Source: Babylonia areolata (taxonomy: Eukaryota > Mollusca > Gastropoda > Neogastropoda > Buccinidae). From it: a stretch of DNA of 64,000 nt. Numbering within the stretch: the first letter of the stretch is position 1; every line of letters begins with the position of its first letter. Under the pieces are notes generated by a model, which worked only from the letters and a program-made list of their open reading frames with translations, was not told the DNA's origin and searched no databases. The position numbers and the translations under genes were made by a program. Shown here one piece after another: positions 33,500 through 44,048 of this stretch. The stretch covers positions 6,586,810 through 6,650,809 of the forward strand of contig NC_134879.1 of NCBI RefSeq assembly GCF_041734735.1, written 5' to 3'.

Positions 33500-33790
33500 C
33501 AGAGTCAATACTCAGCATGTTTGATGGGTTGCAAACTTTTACAGATACACTGTATGAGTTGAAACCTTTTACAGATTGAGATACTCCATTAGTTTGATGG
33601 GTTGAAACCTTTTAGATACTCAGCATGTTGGATGGTTTGATAACCTTTATCAGATACTCTGCATGTTTGATGTGTTGAAAACATTAACAGTTATTCTGCA
33701 TGAGTTGAAAACGTTTACAGACAATTAATCCATATGTTTAATAGGTTCAAAACTTTTACAGACAGTTGGCATGGGTTGTGAAGTTTTTAT
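33500..33790. repeat. ~38-bp degenerate minisatellite
   Basis: About seven units with core GTTTGATGGGTTGAAACCTT followed by TTACAGATACTCTGCAT. Confidence 0.8.
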
Positions 33791-34480
33791 TTTATTTATT
33801 GATTTTTAAAAAACTACCCATTTAGCACAGCAGGAATACAGTGTGTTGCCCTCCCCCAGCTCTGTGGTCCAAACCATACACAACCCAACACTTTCCACAG
33901 CAGCAACACCTCTTCCTGCACTTCAAGGGTAAAAAAAGATCCATGCATCTGCTTGGGAAAAAAAAGGGTCACTTTTTGACCCCCTGTAGCACAGCACCTT
34001 ATACGTGACCTTGTGCTTGTTGTCACAAGCTGATGTCTTTTTCTGACCTGTGCTGTACCGTTAGCTTAATTCCTTTGAAAAGAAAGGAAAAAAAAAAAGG
34101 AAGAATGAAGGTACAATGAATGAATGCACAGAGGGATTAGGGGAGTGAGGAGGATGTGGTGATGGGGTGGCAGGAAAGTTGGTGGCAGTTTTATGCCCAT
34201 TCTAAGTTGCTATGGAAATGTTGTGTGCTTTCCAGATCTGAAGTAGAAATAGAAATTATAGTGATACAAGTATTTCATATCAGAATTAACAGTCAGTTTC
34301 AGAATGTTTCATGATTGCTTTCTTCGACACTGTGATCATCACTGGCTATAACTTGTCCACAGAACCGGGAACTAGTACACACTGACCAGTAATAGACAGT
34401 TGATATCATTCTGTCACTGCAATATCCTTTCACTGAAGTATCTCCCATGGAAAGCAAGGCAAATATGAGTAACGAAACAG
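33791..34480. other. Intergenic, no recognised feature
   Basis: No domain in the frames seen; A- and G-rich stretches at 34080-34170. Confidence 0.45.
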
Positions 34481-34485
34481 AAAAT

Positions 34486-34531
<46 letters not shown>
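34486..34531. repeat. (CA)n microsatellite
   Basis: About 23 uninterrupted CA pairs. Confidence 0.95.
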
Positions 34532-34536
<5 letters not shown>

Positions 34537-34715
34537 TATGCTGCAGACAGATTGTAAACTGATGTTCAAATATGTCCCATCAAAATGGATATAAATTATC
34601 AAATGCAGACAAAACCAAACAGGTGCATTATAAATATTTTAAGTTAAACCATGAACAGGGGGAAAGCATCCAGAACTTTATACATAAGCCACATGGCAAA
34701 AATACATTCAGGAGT

Positions 34716-35186
34716 GTGATGAGTTGCTGTGCAAAGAAATGCTTCTCACAAAATTATTTTTTGACTAGGTGTGCAATGAAAGTTTTTTCATCACATTATT
34801 TTATGACTTAGTGTGCCAAGAAAAACTTTTCCCCACAGTACTTTATGACTTGATGTGCAAAGAAAAGCTTTTCCTTGCATTACTTTGTGATTCTGTGTGC
34901 AAAGAAAAGCTTTTCATCACAGTATTTTGTGACCTGGTGTGCAAAGAAAAGTTTTTCCTCACAGTATTTTATGATTTGGTGTGCAAAGAAAAGCTTTTCT
35001 CACAGTATCTTATGACTTGGTGCGCAAAGAAAAGCTTTTCCCCAAAGTACTTCATGACTTGGTGTATAAAGAAAAACTTTTCCTCACAATATTTTATGAC
35101 TTGGTGTGCAAAAAAAAGCTTTTCCTCGCAGTATCTTATGACTGGGTATGCAAAGAAAAACTTTTCCTCACATTACTTGGTGATAT
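34716..35186. repeat. 42-bp minisatellite with a self-complementary core
   Basis: About 11 units of 42 bp, TGTGCAAAGAAAAGCTTTTC followed by CTCACAGTATTTTATGACTTGG. The core GAAAAGCTTTTC is a perfect palindrome in most units. Because the period is a multiple of three, an open frame at 34769-35311 runs through it (VCKEKLFLTVFYDL repeats), but I see no sign that it is a gene. Confidence 0.92.
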
Positions 35187-35201
35187 GTCAGTTATATACA
35201 T

Positions 35202-35202
<1 letters not shown>

Positions 35203-35261
<59 letters not shown>
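35203..35261. repeat. (TA)n microsatellite
   Basis: About 28 TA pairs directly after the 42-bp array. Confidence 0.95.
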
Positions 35262-35262
<1 letters not shown>

Positions 35263-35385
35263 TATCAGAACAAATGAATCAATGCACTGGCAAACAATTC
35301 AGAACACATAAAATCAGTGAAAGTGAAGTGTCACTTCACAATGAGGTGTCACTTCACAATCACAAACAAATGCACACATTGACAT

Positions 35386-35440
35386 CAATATTCCTTGTGA
35401 CCCTAGTACACTTGGTAATAAACACATATCCTATTCAAAT
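35386..35440 (+). mobile_element. Rex1-type LINE 3' terminus fragment
   Basis: ATTCCTTGTGACCCTAGTAC-ACTTGGTAATAAACACATAT-CCTATTC matches the 3' end at 28735-28790; nothing more of the element is present. Confidence 0.75.
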
Positions 35441-35529
35441 TGCGAACTTCCATGCATTTCTTCACATATCTTTACAGATTTGGAAAAAACAAAGTGGTGA
35501 CTTCACTGAAAACAGTACATATCAATATC

Positions 35530-35657
35530 AAACACAGTTTCAGTTTCAGTAGCTCAAGGAGGCGTCACTGCGTTCGGACAAATCCATATACGCTACACCA
35601 CATCTGCCAAGCAGATGCCTGACCAGCAGCGTAACCCAACGCGCTTAGTCAGGCCTT
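35530..35657 (-). mobile_element. SINE 3' fragment
   Basis: Antisense on the plus strand: CAGTTTCAGTTTCAGTAGC, CTCAAGGAGGCGTCACTGCG, TTCGGACAAATCCATATACG, ACGCGCTTAGTCAGGCCTTGAG. Same tail as the SINE at 6.2 kb and better preserved. A-rich sequence follows. Confidence 0.88.
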
Positions 35658-36180
35658 GAGAAAAAAAAAAGAAAGAAAAAGATAAGCTTACATAAATAAA
35701 TAAATAAATAATAATTATGATATAAAAAAGGTAGTAGTGATGAAAATAATAAAAAAAAATAAAAAAATAAAAAAATAATTAAATAAATAAGACAACAATG
35801 ATGATAAATAAGCAAATAAATGTAAATCATGAAGACACACATTCACACATACACCCACACATGCATAACAGATATGCGCCAAACACACAGTTTCACAGAT
35901 ATGAAAGCACAGTCAAATACATATAAATGTACATGAGCTCCAACACACACACACACACACACACACCACACATTACCCTGCACCTCCTCTACCCCCTCCT
36001 CCACACACTCATTTCTAGTCTATGTATCGTAGCTTCCACGGCACACACACACACACACACATGCACAGAACTCTCCTGACACTTGTGTACACTTACACTC
36101 TCACGCATGCACAAACGCACTCAAAAACACAGACCCACACATACACACAAAAACACACATACACACACGCACAGAGGCTG
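35658..36180. repeat. AT-rich then CA-rich low complexity
   Basis: AAAT/AAAAT runs at 35690-35825, CA runs at 35943-35966 and 36042-36060, and CA-rich degenerate sequence up to 36175. Confidence 0.8.
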
Positions 36181-36940
36181 CCACTGATTGGCCGCAAGAG
36201 GGATGGGAAAAGTGTGTTGCTCAGTCTATTACATTTGGAAAAGCCCACAGAGACTCTGTTCCGTTTTGAAGAAATTTGCGCAATGTTGGTTTGGAAATGA
36301 TGCCTATATTTGTTTGATTTGCAAAGCATCGTGCTCTACCTTTCATGTTAGACTTACGGCCGCTCCCTCTCTCTGCTTTTATTTCTTTGAGGCGATCGAT
36401 GGTGTGATGGCCTTGTACCTGTTCTTTTTGATATTCTTTGACTTTTCTGATGATTTCCGATTTTCCTAGATGTAGGCCGCTCGTTGGTGTTGCGTTACCA
36501 GCAAGTCTGTCAGCTCGCTCATTTCCCTTAACTCCTGCATGTCCTGGGCAGTATGACCATGTGAGTTTTTTAATCTGAAAGTTGCGCATTGCCTTATGCC
36601 ACTCTGGGCTTCCCATTCCGTTTTCAATTTTCTGTATGAGGTTCACTGAGTCGGTTAGAATCATGGCATGTTGGTTTCCGGGCGTATTGATGGACGATAG
36701 CCACTGGAGGGCATGTGTCACAGCTTCAACTTCCATCATTAGGCTGGAGATTGTGACTTTGTAGGCAGCATTCTCTTCCCTAACTGTTTTCCCATTTTGT
36801 TTCGCAGTGAATCCTCAACCGGATAGGTCTTTGGTGACTGAGCCATCTGTGTATATGATGATGTCCTCTTCTTTACTGTTTTCTTCTATGAGTAGCTTCA
36901 CTTCCGCATCAGTTTTGCCCTCTGGCCATTCCCGACAATG
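36181..36940 (-). mobile_element. RNase H and C-terminal part of a LINE
   Basis: On the minus strand: IIYTDGSVTKDLSG then a stop where a Trp is usual, GFTAKQNG, MMEVEAVTHALQWL, AMILTDSVNLIQKIE, YCPGHAGVKGNERADRLAG, which carries the RNase H catalytic D-E-D residues and the HAGV-GNE-AD motif; then EIIRKVKEYQ, HHTIDRLKE and ESLWAFPNVID at the C-terminus. It is cut at its upstream side exactly where the palindromic element at 36941 begins; no RT was seen beyond it. Confidence 0.87.
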
Positions 36941-37358
36941 TCTTCTGTTTAAAGTGGTTGAAATTTATATTTACTTGGGCAGTCCTGTGTGGTCATCTAG
37001 TCTATAAGCAACAATGTCAAATACACAAATGTGGATATCATGAGATGTCACAGTGCCTCCTGTGGACATGTAAGGATTGTTTCTCAATATTACCATTCCA
37101 AGAAACACAGGGAACATTTTCCCCAGCCAGTAAAAAGTCTTGTGCACATTCACTCATTCTGGTTTCATCAAACTTCAGCAATTTTGTCTTAAGCAAGATG
37201 TCATAAAGTGTACACTGCTCGTCTTTCAGTACTTTCAAGGAGGCACTGTGACATCTCATGATATCCACATTTGTGTATTTGACATTGTTGCTTATAGGCT
37301 AGATGACCACACAGGACTGCCCAAGTAAATATAAATTTCAACCACTTTAAACAGAAGA
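36941..37358. mobile_element. Foldback (palindromic) element with ~118-bp arms
   Basis: The left arm (36941-37063, TCTTCTGTTTAAAGTGGTTG ... ATGTCACAGTGCCTCC) and the right arm (37240-37358) are reverse complements with almost no mismatch; the loop is about 175 bp. The arms include TTACTTGGGCAGTCCTG and TTTGACATTGTTGC, also found at the ends of repeat X, so it is probably a foldback member of that family. Non-coding. Confidence 0.9.
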
Positions 37359-37719
37359 GTCTGTCACATCAGAGGAAAAAAAAGAAGAAGAAAATTTATA
37401 CACACACTATATCATATCTGCTATGTCATCCCATCAGCTAAAGTACCCTTCCTAAATATCACATCAAAACAGACACAACGTCCTGTAGAGTATCATGCTA
37501 TATGGCAGCAATGTGGGGTCTCCTCTCAAAAGCGGCTTCTTGGCCATCTTTTAATACAATGCTTCCTGCGGACTGCTGCCATTTGAACCGTACATGACAC
37601 AACATAGCTATGCTGTTGTGATGATATGGCTACACAGAGAGCAATGCCAGAATAATTACCATGGTTCTGAGATGGCACAGAAGAGACAACGAAAAACAAA
37701 ATCCAGCAAAACGTCTGCA

Positions 37720-38310
37720 AAGAAAATATTCATCAAATGAATGAATAAGCAGCTGTCCAAGAAAATCATTGTGTAATACCCTGAAAGCAAATCAATGAAA
37801 TAAATGAATAAGAAATGAATATGCAGCAAACCCAGAAATAAAACTGAACAACAAGTTTACAAAGAAACAAATCATAAAGTAAACGAAATAAGCAGTAAAT
37901 ATAGAAACAAACAAAAAATACCAACAAATAAAACAAATCCATGAAATAAATGAATAAGCAGCAAATAAGGAAACAGTTGTCCTATCTCAAAAGCAAACCA
38001 ATCAAATGAATTTATAAATAAAAAATGATAAGCAGCAAAGCCAGAAACAAAACTTAAGAAAAGATTTCCAAAGAAACAAACCCATCATAACAATGAATAA
38101 ACAGCAAACCCAAAAAATAAATGTGCAATTCCACAAACGCAAATGAAATAAATAAACAAATAAAAATTAAAAACAAAAAAAAATCATTGTATATAATTCC
38201 CAAAGCAACTCAATGAACAAGCAATAAAAACCAGAAATAACTGTGGAATGTCCCAAAAGCAAATAAAATAAATAAATATATAAGCAGCAATACTGGAAAG
38301 TAACTCAACA
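37720..38310. repeat. Degenerate A-rich tandem repeat
   Basis: Units of roughly 65-80 bp recur with AAATGAATAAGCAGCAAA, CCAGAAATAAAACT and CAAAGAAACAAA. About eight degenerate units. Confidence 0.7.
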
Positions 38311-39010
38311 ATATCCCAAAAGTTCCAGGAACTCATAGCATAAAGGGAGACAATGACCACCAAAAGTGAACAATGAACAAGAAAGCTATCTTGTTTCTGA
38401 GGTTGCTTTGCAAAACCTGTAACATAAGAAATTAAGCAAGAAGCTCGGACCACAACCCCAGACTTCCATCATATGTACGATTAATGTCATTTTTCATTCT
38501 ACACTCTGATCAATACCACAGTTGCCTACTTTAACAAAACATATAACTCACCAAAGATGTAAAATTAAAAAGCATGTGCAGGATTCAGTCATGTCAAATC
38601 TTCATCTTGAGCAAGAAGACTGTCCCACCTACCCCCCCCCCCCCCCCCCTTCCCTCCCCCCCATGGCTTTTTCTGCCAATGAAATGTTACTCGCACAGAA
38701 GTTGCCCAATTTGATTGGGTAATGCTGCTACAAATACAAATACCGGTAATAAAGTTTAAAAACTATAACCACATCAGCAAGTTGTCTAAAGTTACTGAAA
38801 CTATGTTTAGACTGTGTGGAAGGCAATAAGAGAGGAGGAGGAATTTTGTTTAATGTCCCGTCACACATATCGGTGATTGAAGACATTTTGTTAAGTATTT
38901 ATGAATACATTTGAGTATTATTGGTTAGAAGGGGTGGGAGATGTGAATGAATGGAGAGTTGGGGAGAAAGTGGGCAAGTGAGGGTGAAATGAGGGTGAAA
39001 TTTGAAAAAA
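38311..39010. other. Intergenic, no recognised feature
   Basis: Holds a C run at 38631-38650. Confidence 0.5.
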
Positions 39011-42000
39011 AAAAAAAAAGAATCTAAATACAATTACAGGAAATTACTTAAAGGACTTCGTAAAAGAGAAGTTGTTAAACTGACAAGCGAAACAACTGAT
39101 AATGAATGCGAAAAGTCAAACACATCAATGTTCTCAGTCACTTGTGAAGACACACTTTCATGTACATAAGGCTTCATCAAGCAACAGTCAAAAATTATAT
39201 GCTTAATTGTCAGGTTACTAAAGCATATGCACTTGACATTAGAACAATACTTGGTCTGTAACGAATTTGATAATAGTCTGAGAATTAAACTCAGAATTGG
39301 TCTGCGAATTGGACTAAAGTCTGAGAGAGTCAATTGACAAGATTTTAGACTTGAATTCAAGCACCTATAAAAGTATCTTTCTAGTATACTGCTTATTTCC
39401 TTGTATGACAATGGGCAATATACTTTTATACAATCTGTATGATTCTTTGCTCCCCTTTTTGCTGCCCTGTCTGCTTGGTCGTTATAAAGGAATCCAGTAT
39501 GGAATGGTATCTGACCAAAATCCAACATTTGCACCCTTCACAAATAGGGGGTGCAATAAATACCTAATTTCAAACAATAAATCTTCTCTTTGATTATTCT
39601 CAAAAAGGAGCAAACTTTTTAAAACAGATTGAGAATCAACACAAAATAGGATATTACTTATCAGCATCGGTATTTCAACAAGATGATTTAAAGCCATAAG
39701 GATAGCCACCAATTCAGCTGTAAAAATTGAATGCCCCTTACCTAAATAATATGATTTTTCTGTTTTTAGGCCAGGAATGATAAAAAGCAGATCCTGCACT
39801 GCTATCATCCAGAACCGAGCCATCGCTGTAAACTTTTAAATGATCATCAAAATTTTCTTCTAATTCAGTTCTGACAGATGCTGCTATTATATGTGGAGAT
39901 TCTCCTTTTGTTGTGTCAGAAGCACATATGTTGACATTTGCTTTTGTTAACTCCCAGGGAGGGACAGGTGGCACCAGAACACGAGGTGCCATTTCATGCA
40001 AATCAATGTCTGAAGAATTTAAAATATCTGATACATATGTGCAAATGCAAATCAATGTCTGAAGAATTTAAAATATCTGATACATATGTGCAAATGGTTT
40101 GTAGATTCGAATTATTTTGTGCATTTTTTGGAAAATCAATATCAGACCTGATATTTAATTCCTCAAAATCCTCCACTGCTGTACATCTCACAATGTATTT
40201 AGCAGAACTTAATTTTCTGATTTCATCTAGTGGTAGAATACCTGCAAGCTTACAGGCTTTGGAGGTCTTAGTATGCACAGGTACCCCTAAAGCCAGTTTC
40301 ACAGCTTTACTGTCAATTATTCACAGCTTCTTTAGAAACATTGGTGGAGCAGAAAAGAAGATTTCTTGACCATAGGTCAATCTTGATCTTACAAGAGATG
40401 TCGCTAAATGTAAAAGAATTTTGGAGTCTTGTCCCCAAGGAGTGCGACTTACAATTTTTAAGAAATTTAAACTTTTAAATGCTTTTGTCACTATTGAATC
40501 AATGTGTTTCTTCCAGTTTAATTCTGAAGTAAATAGGATCCCAAGAAATTTTATTTCTGACTTAAAAAATATTTCACATCCTCCAAAAAAAATCATGGTA
40601 GTTTGCTGGGATTATAACCATTAAAGAGGATCAAATTCGTTTTTTCTACAGAAAACTCAAAACCATCAGAGTGCATATAGCTACTCAGTCTATCGAGTTC
40701 ACCCTGAAAATGTTTCTGTACATAATTGATGTAATGTAGGCTTGTCCTTTTCCTCAAGGATGTCTGAATCCATATAGCAATATCATCAGCATAGTGAGCC
40801 AGCTTGGTAGATGATGAAAAACATGTGTAAATCATAAAGCATAATGTTGAACAATGGAGAAATAATGGAACCCTGCGGGATTCCCATATTTATAGGCCTA
40901 CAGGTTGATAAAGTTACTCCCACTTTTGCCACTATATATCTTCCACTTAAAAAGGAGTCATAAACATGACCCGACAGACCAGTTTGTTTCAGCTTAAATA
41001 ACAGTCTGCTATGCCATACTCGGTCATAAGCTTTAGTAAGATCGAAGAAGGACGCAAGGATACTTTTTCGCTTAGAAAACTGTTTTTTGATTTGGGTAGT
41101 GAGACGGGTCAGATGATCAGTTGTAGATCTTCCTTTCTGGAAACCAGTTAGAGCTGATGGAATTATGTTGTTTTTGTCACAGTAATATACCATTCTAATA
41201 TTTACAATTTTCTCCATGACTTTCCCAACGTGGGAGGTAACCGAAATAGATCAATAGCTCGAAGCTTCTGTTCGAGGTTTACTCTGTTTTAATACAGGAG
41301 TTACAATGGAAGTTTTCCATGCCTCAGGGATTTGTCCACATTCCCAGCACTTTTGAAATAATGTATGTAATATAGTTATCCAGTTTTCTGGCAACTGACA
41401 CATTTTTGTTACTCAACAAATGAATAGCATTCTTTACTTCCTGTACAGTTATTGCTGAGTTGATTGTATTATCATTTTGTGGGGTAGGATCTCAATATTT
41501 GTTATTGATTTCTTCTTCCTCTCTTAATGTCTTTTGTTTATTTGACAAACTATCCACACTACCTGTTTCAGAATACATACAAAGAAATTCTTCAGCCTTC
41601 TCTTGAGGGGATAGAAACTCTTTATCCTTCATTTTAATAGGAGTCTTGCAGAACAATGCCTGATTTCATTTCTTTCATTTTGGCCCACACTTTTTTTCAT
41701 ATCCTTGTGGTCAGATACTTCATTCAAACAGAACTGTGACCAGTATTGTCTTTTTTCTTGGGCTATGACTCTATTTGCCTTGATTTTTGTGAATCACATT
41801 TCTTTATGAGTGGCTTCTTTTACATCTGTATCAGGTACTTTTCTGAGTCTTAACCATGTTCGGTATGCTGGTTTCTTTGTATTTACAGCCTCCGCACATG
41901 TATTATTCCACCAAACATTTCCAGAAAAAATGTCACTCTTCTTTGAACCAATAATTTAGTTTTGAAAGTCGTTATAAAAAAACAAACATTTAAATCTTCA

Positions 42001-42840
42001 CAAAAAATTTCACTTTCAGAAATGTTCGTAAGATAGTTTTGAAATGTTTCCCAGTTTGCATATTTATAATTGAATTTGGGGATTTCATCTTCTCCACTGT
42101 ATTTAGATATGGTACACTCCTTAAAAGACAGTGTGATTGGCACGTAATCACTGCCTAGTGGATCATCCCCAGTATCCCACTGTACTGTTAAAGCTAGAGA
42201 TGGTGATATGAAGGTTAGGTCAAGTGCCAATGCTCTATGATGAGCCACATCTGGGATACATGTAATCCTCCCATCGTTAAGTAAATGCAACGATGAATCA
42301 ACGATATTTTCAACAAAGTCAGGATGAGATACTACTTGACAATCACTATCCCAGAAGGGCGCATGGGAATTAAAATCTCCTCCGACGATTCAACTTTCTT
42401 TTGAGCAATTTAATGCTCAAAACCAATTTGTATTTTGCTTACTTGGACCTTTGGGATAGTAGACTGACGCAAAATGTATGATCTGATTATTAGAGACATG
42501 CAGTCTTACAAACATAGCTGACATCTTTTCAGTACAGTTTGAAATAGGAGATGGATGGACACGTGCATAATTCAAACCACACTGCACGTAAATAGCTGTA
42601 CAAATCTTGTCAGAATCCTCGCTTTTATGATAAACCGGAGGATAATAATAACTTTTCAGATTCGGTAATTTGTTTTTAGTAGCAGTAAGAGAGTGAGTGA
42701 GAGGGAGCATCACTTTTAAAAGGATATAATCATTATGTTCTTCAAGTCCATGAGTGTGTGCCTCCCCCCTAGCTCCCTTACCCTCCACCTGGCCTTTGTG
42801 GGAGTTAAAGAGTTGCACTGCAATGAATATTGTATTCTGA
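39011..42840 (-). mobile_element. I/Nimb-like LINE with RNase H, decayed
   Basis: From the A-rich 3' end (AAAAA at about 39005-39020) up to about 42840, read on the minus strand: endonuclease pieces (42417-42818, FASVYYPKG; 41883-42290, LALDLTFISPSL, PLGSDYVPITLSF), RT (40786-41217: ALTGFQKGRSTTDHL, FFDLTKAYDRVWH, MGIPQGSIISPLFN; 40593-40835: LAHYADDIAIWI, intact YADD), thumb (IKFLGILFTSELNWKKHI), RNase H (39482-40055: LKVYSDGSVLDDSSAG, IFTAELVAILMALN, FCVDSQSVLKSL) and a C-terminal domain (39034-39534: IPFHTGFLYNDQADRAAKRG). Frames are broken in at least six places. A 49-bp unit is tandemly duplicated at 39997-40094. RNase H after RT is the mark of the I group. Confidence 0.85.
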
Positions 42841-44048
42841 TCTTAACATAATCTGATGTTCACATGAGGCTGTCTCATTTAGACATACGGATTTATCATC
42901 ATAAAACATTGGAATTTCCCTCAATCAAAGATTTCTATTTTCTGTCTTTCAAATATATTCCTTTATTGCTTGGTTTAAGACAGAAAATTTCATTTCCTGT
43001 TCTATTTCCTGTTCTCTCCCCCACCCCCACTGTTCTCTCCCCCACCCCCAGCTTCAACCAAACAACAGCAAATTCTTACAGACCTATATATATTTCAAAA
43101 GAGTGACCCCAAAGTCAGCTTGGCAGAGCTACCTGAGAACTGCAACTGGTTTAATATCCAAAGTGAAAGCATTCTACTGAGATCATTTTAATACAAACTA
43201 GCAAACAAAATGAGATTGGATTTTAGAAAGGGATTTATGAACAGTTAATGCAAACTCCACAAAATGATTTGGAAGTTACAATTCCCAAAAGTAAAACAAT
43301 TTCTGAACTGATACATATAATTATGTCAATCCAGCTTTCAAAGAGATCACTGTCCCTTTTAACAGACAGGAAAATAATCCTGGCAGAAACTAACAGCACC
43401 AATCACACATTTGTGTAACTGGGGACAACACAGCCAAGACAAAATCAATGCATGACATGAATATGAAAACAGATGTACAGATGGATATGAAAACAGATGT
43501 ACAAATATAAGGAATTAAAACAACAAACAGGATGAAAACTAAACAAACAAAATTGTTGGGAAAAGTTTCAAAGACGCTCTTTGTACTCAACTGAAACCGA
43601 TCATTTAAAATCAGTATTGTCTGTCTGTCTATTTTTACAATCAACAGCAACTAACAGACAACTCTCCCTGCTACTTGAAACTTAATGCAATCGTGAGGCC
43701 ATTTCAGTCTGAATGCTGTTTGATTATCCTGCACAACTACTTGTATGATCTTGAGTGAAATTGATCGGCTTACTTAAAAACATCTTGAGAGAAAGTTTCC
43801 CTGTTATTACAGCATCACTTTCAGGCTCAGGCATGATCATTTTTAGTCATAAACATAAACGTTTTTATGTGTGCCCACATAAACTATCATCATTAGTCAT
43901 TACCACAGCTGTAAAAGTTTTTTGGTAACTGGATTTAATTATTTTTTTTTTTTAAGTAGTAATTGTCATCAATGGAACTTTAAGAAATTTAGTACTTTGA
44001 GCACAGCTAATATTAACTTAGTTTATCTAAAAAGGTTAACCACTTTGC
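42841..44048. other. Intergenic, no recognised feature
   Basis: Two short tandem duplications: TGTTCTCTCCCCCACCCCCA (about 43011-43050) and ATATGAAAACAGATGTACA (about 43461-43505). Confidence 0.5.

Noticed and set aside
34769-35311. 180-codon frame with VCKEKLFLTVFYDL repeats as a possible repeat protein
   Set aside because: A 42-bp tandem repeat keeps two frames open; it runs into a (TA)n tract and has no start context, signal or known domain.
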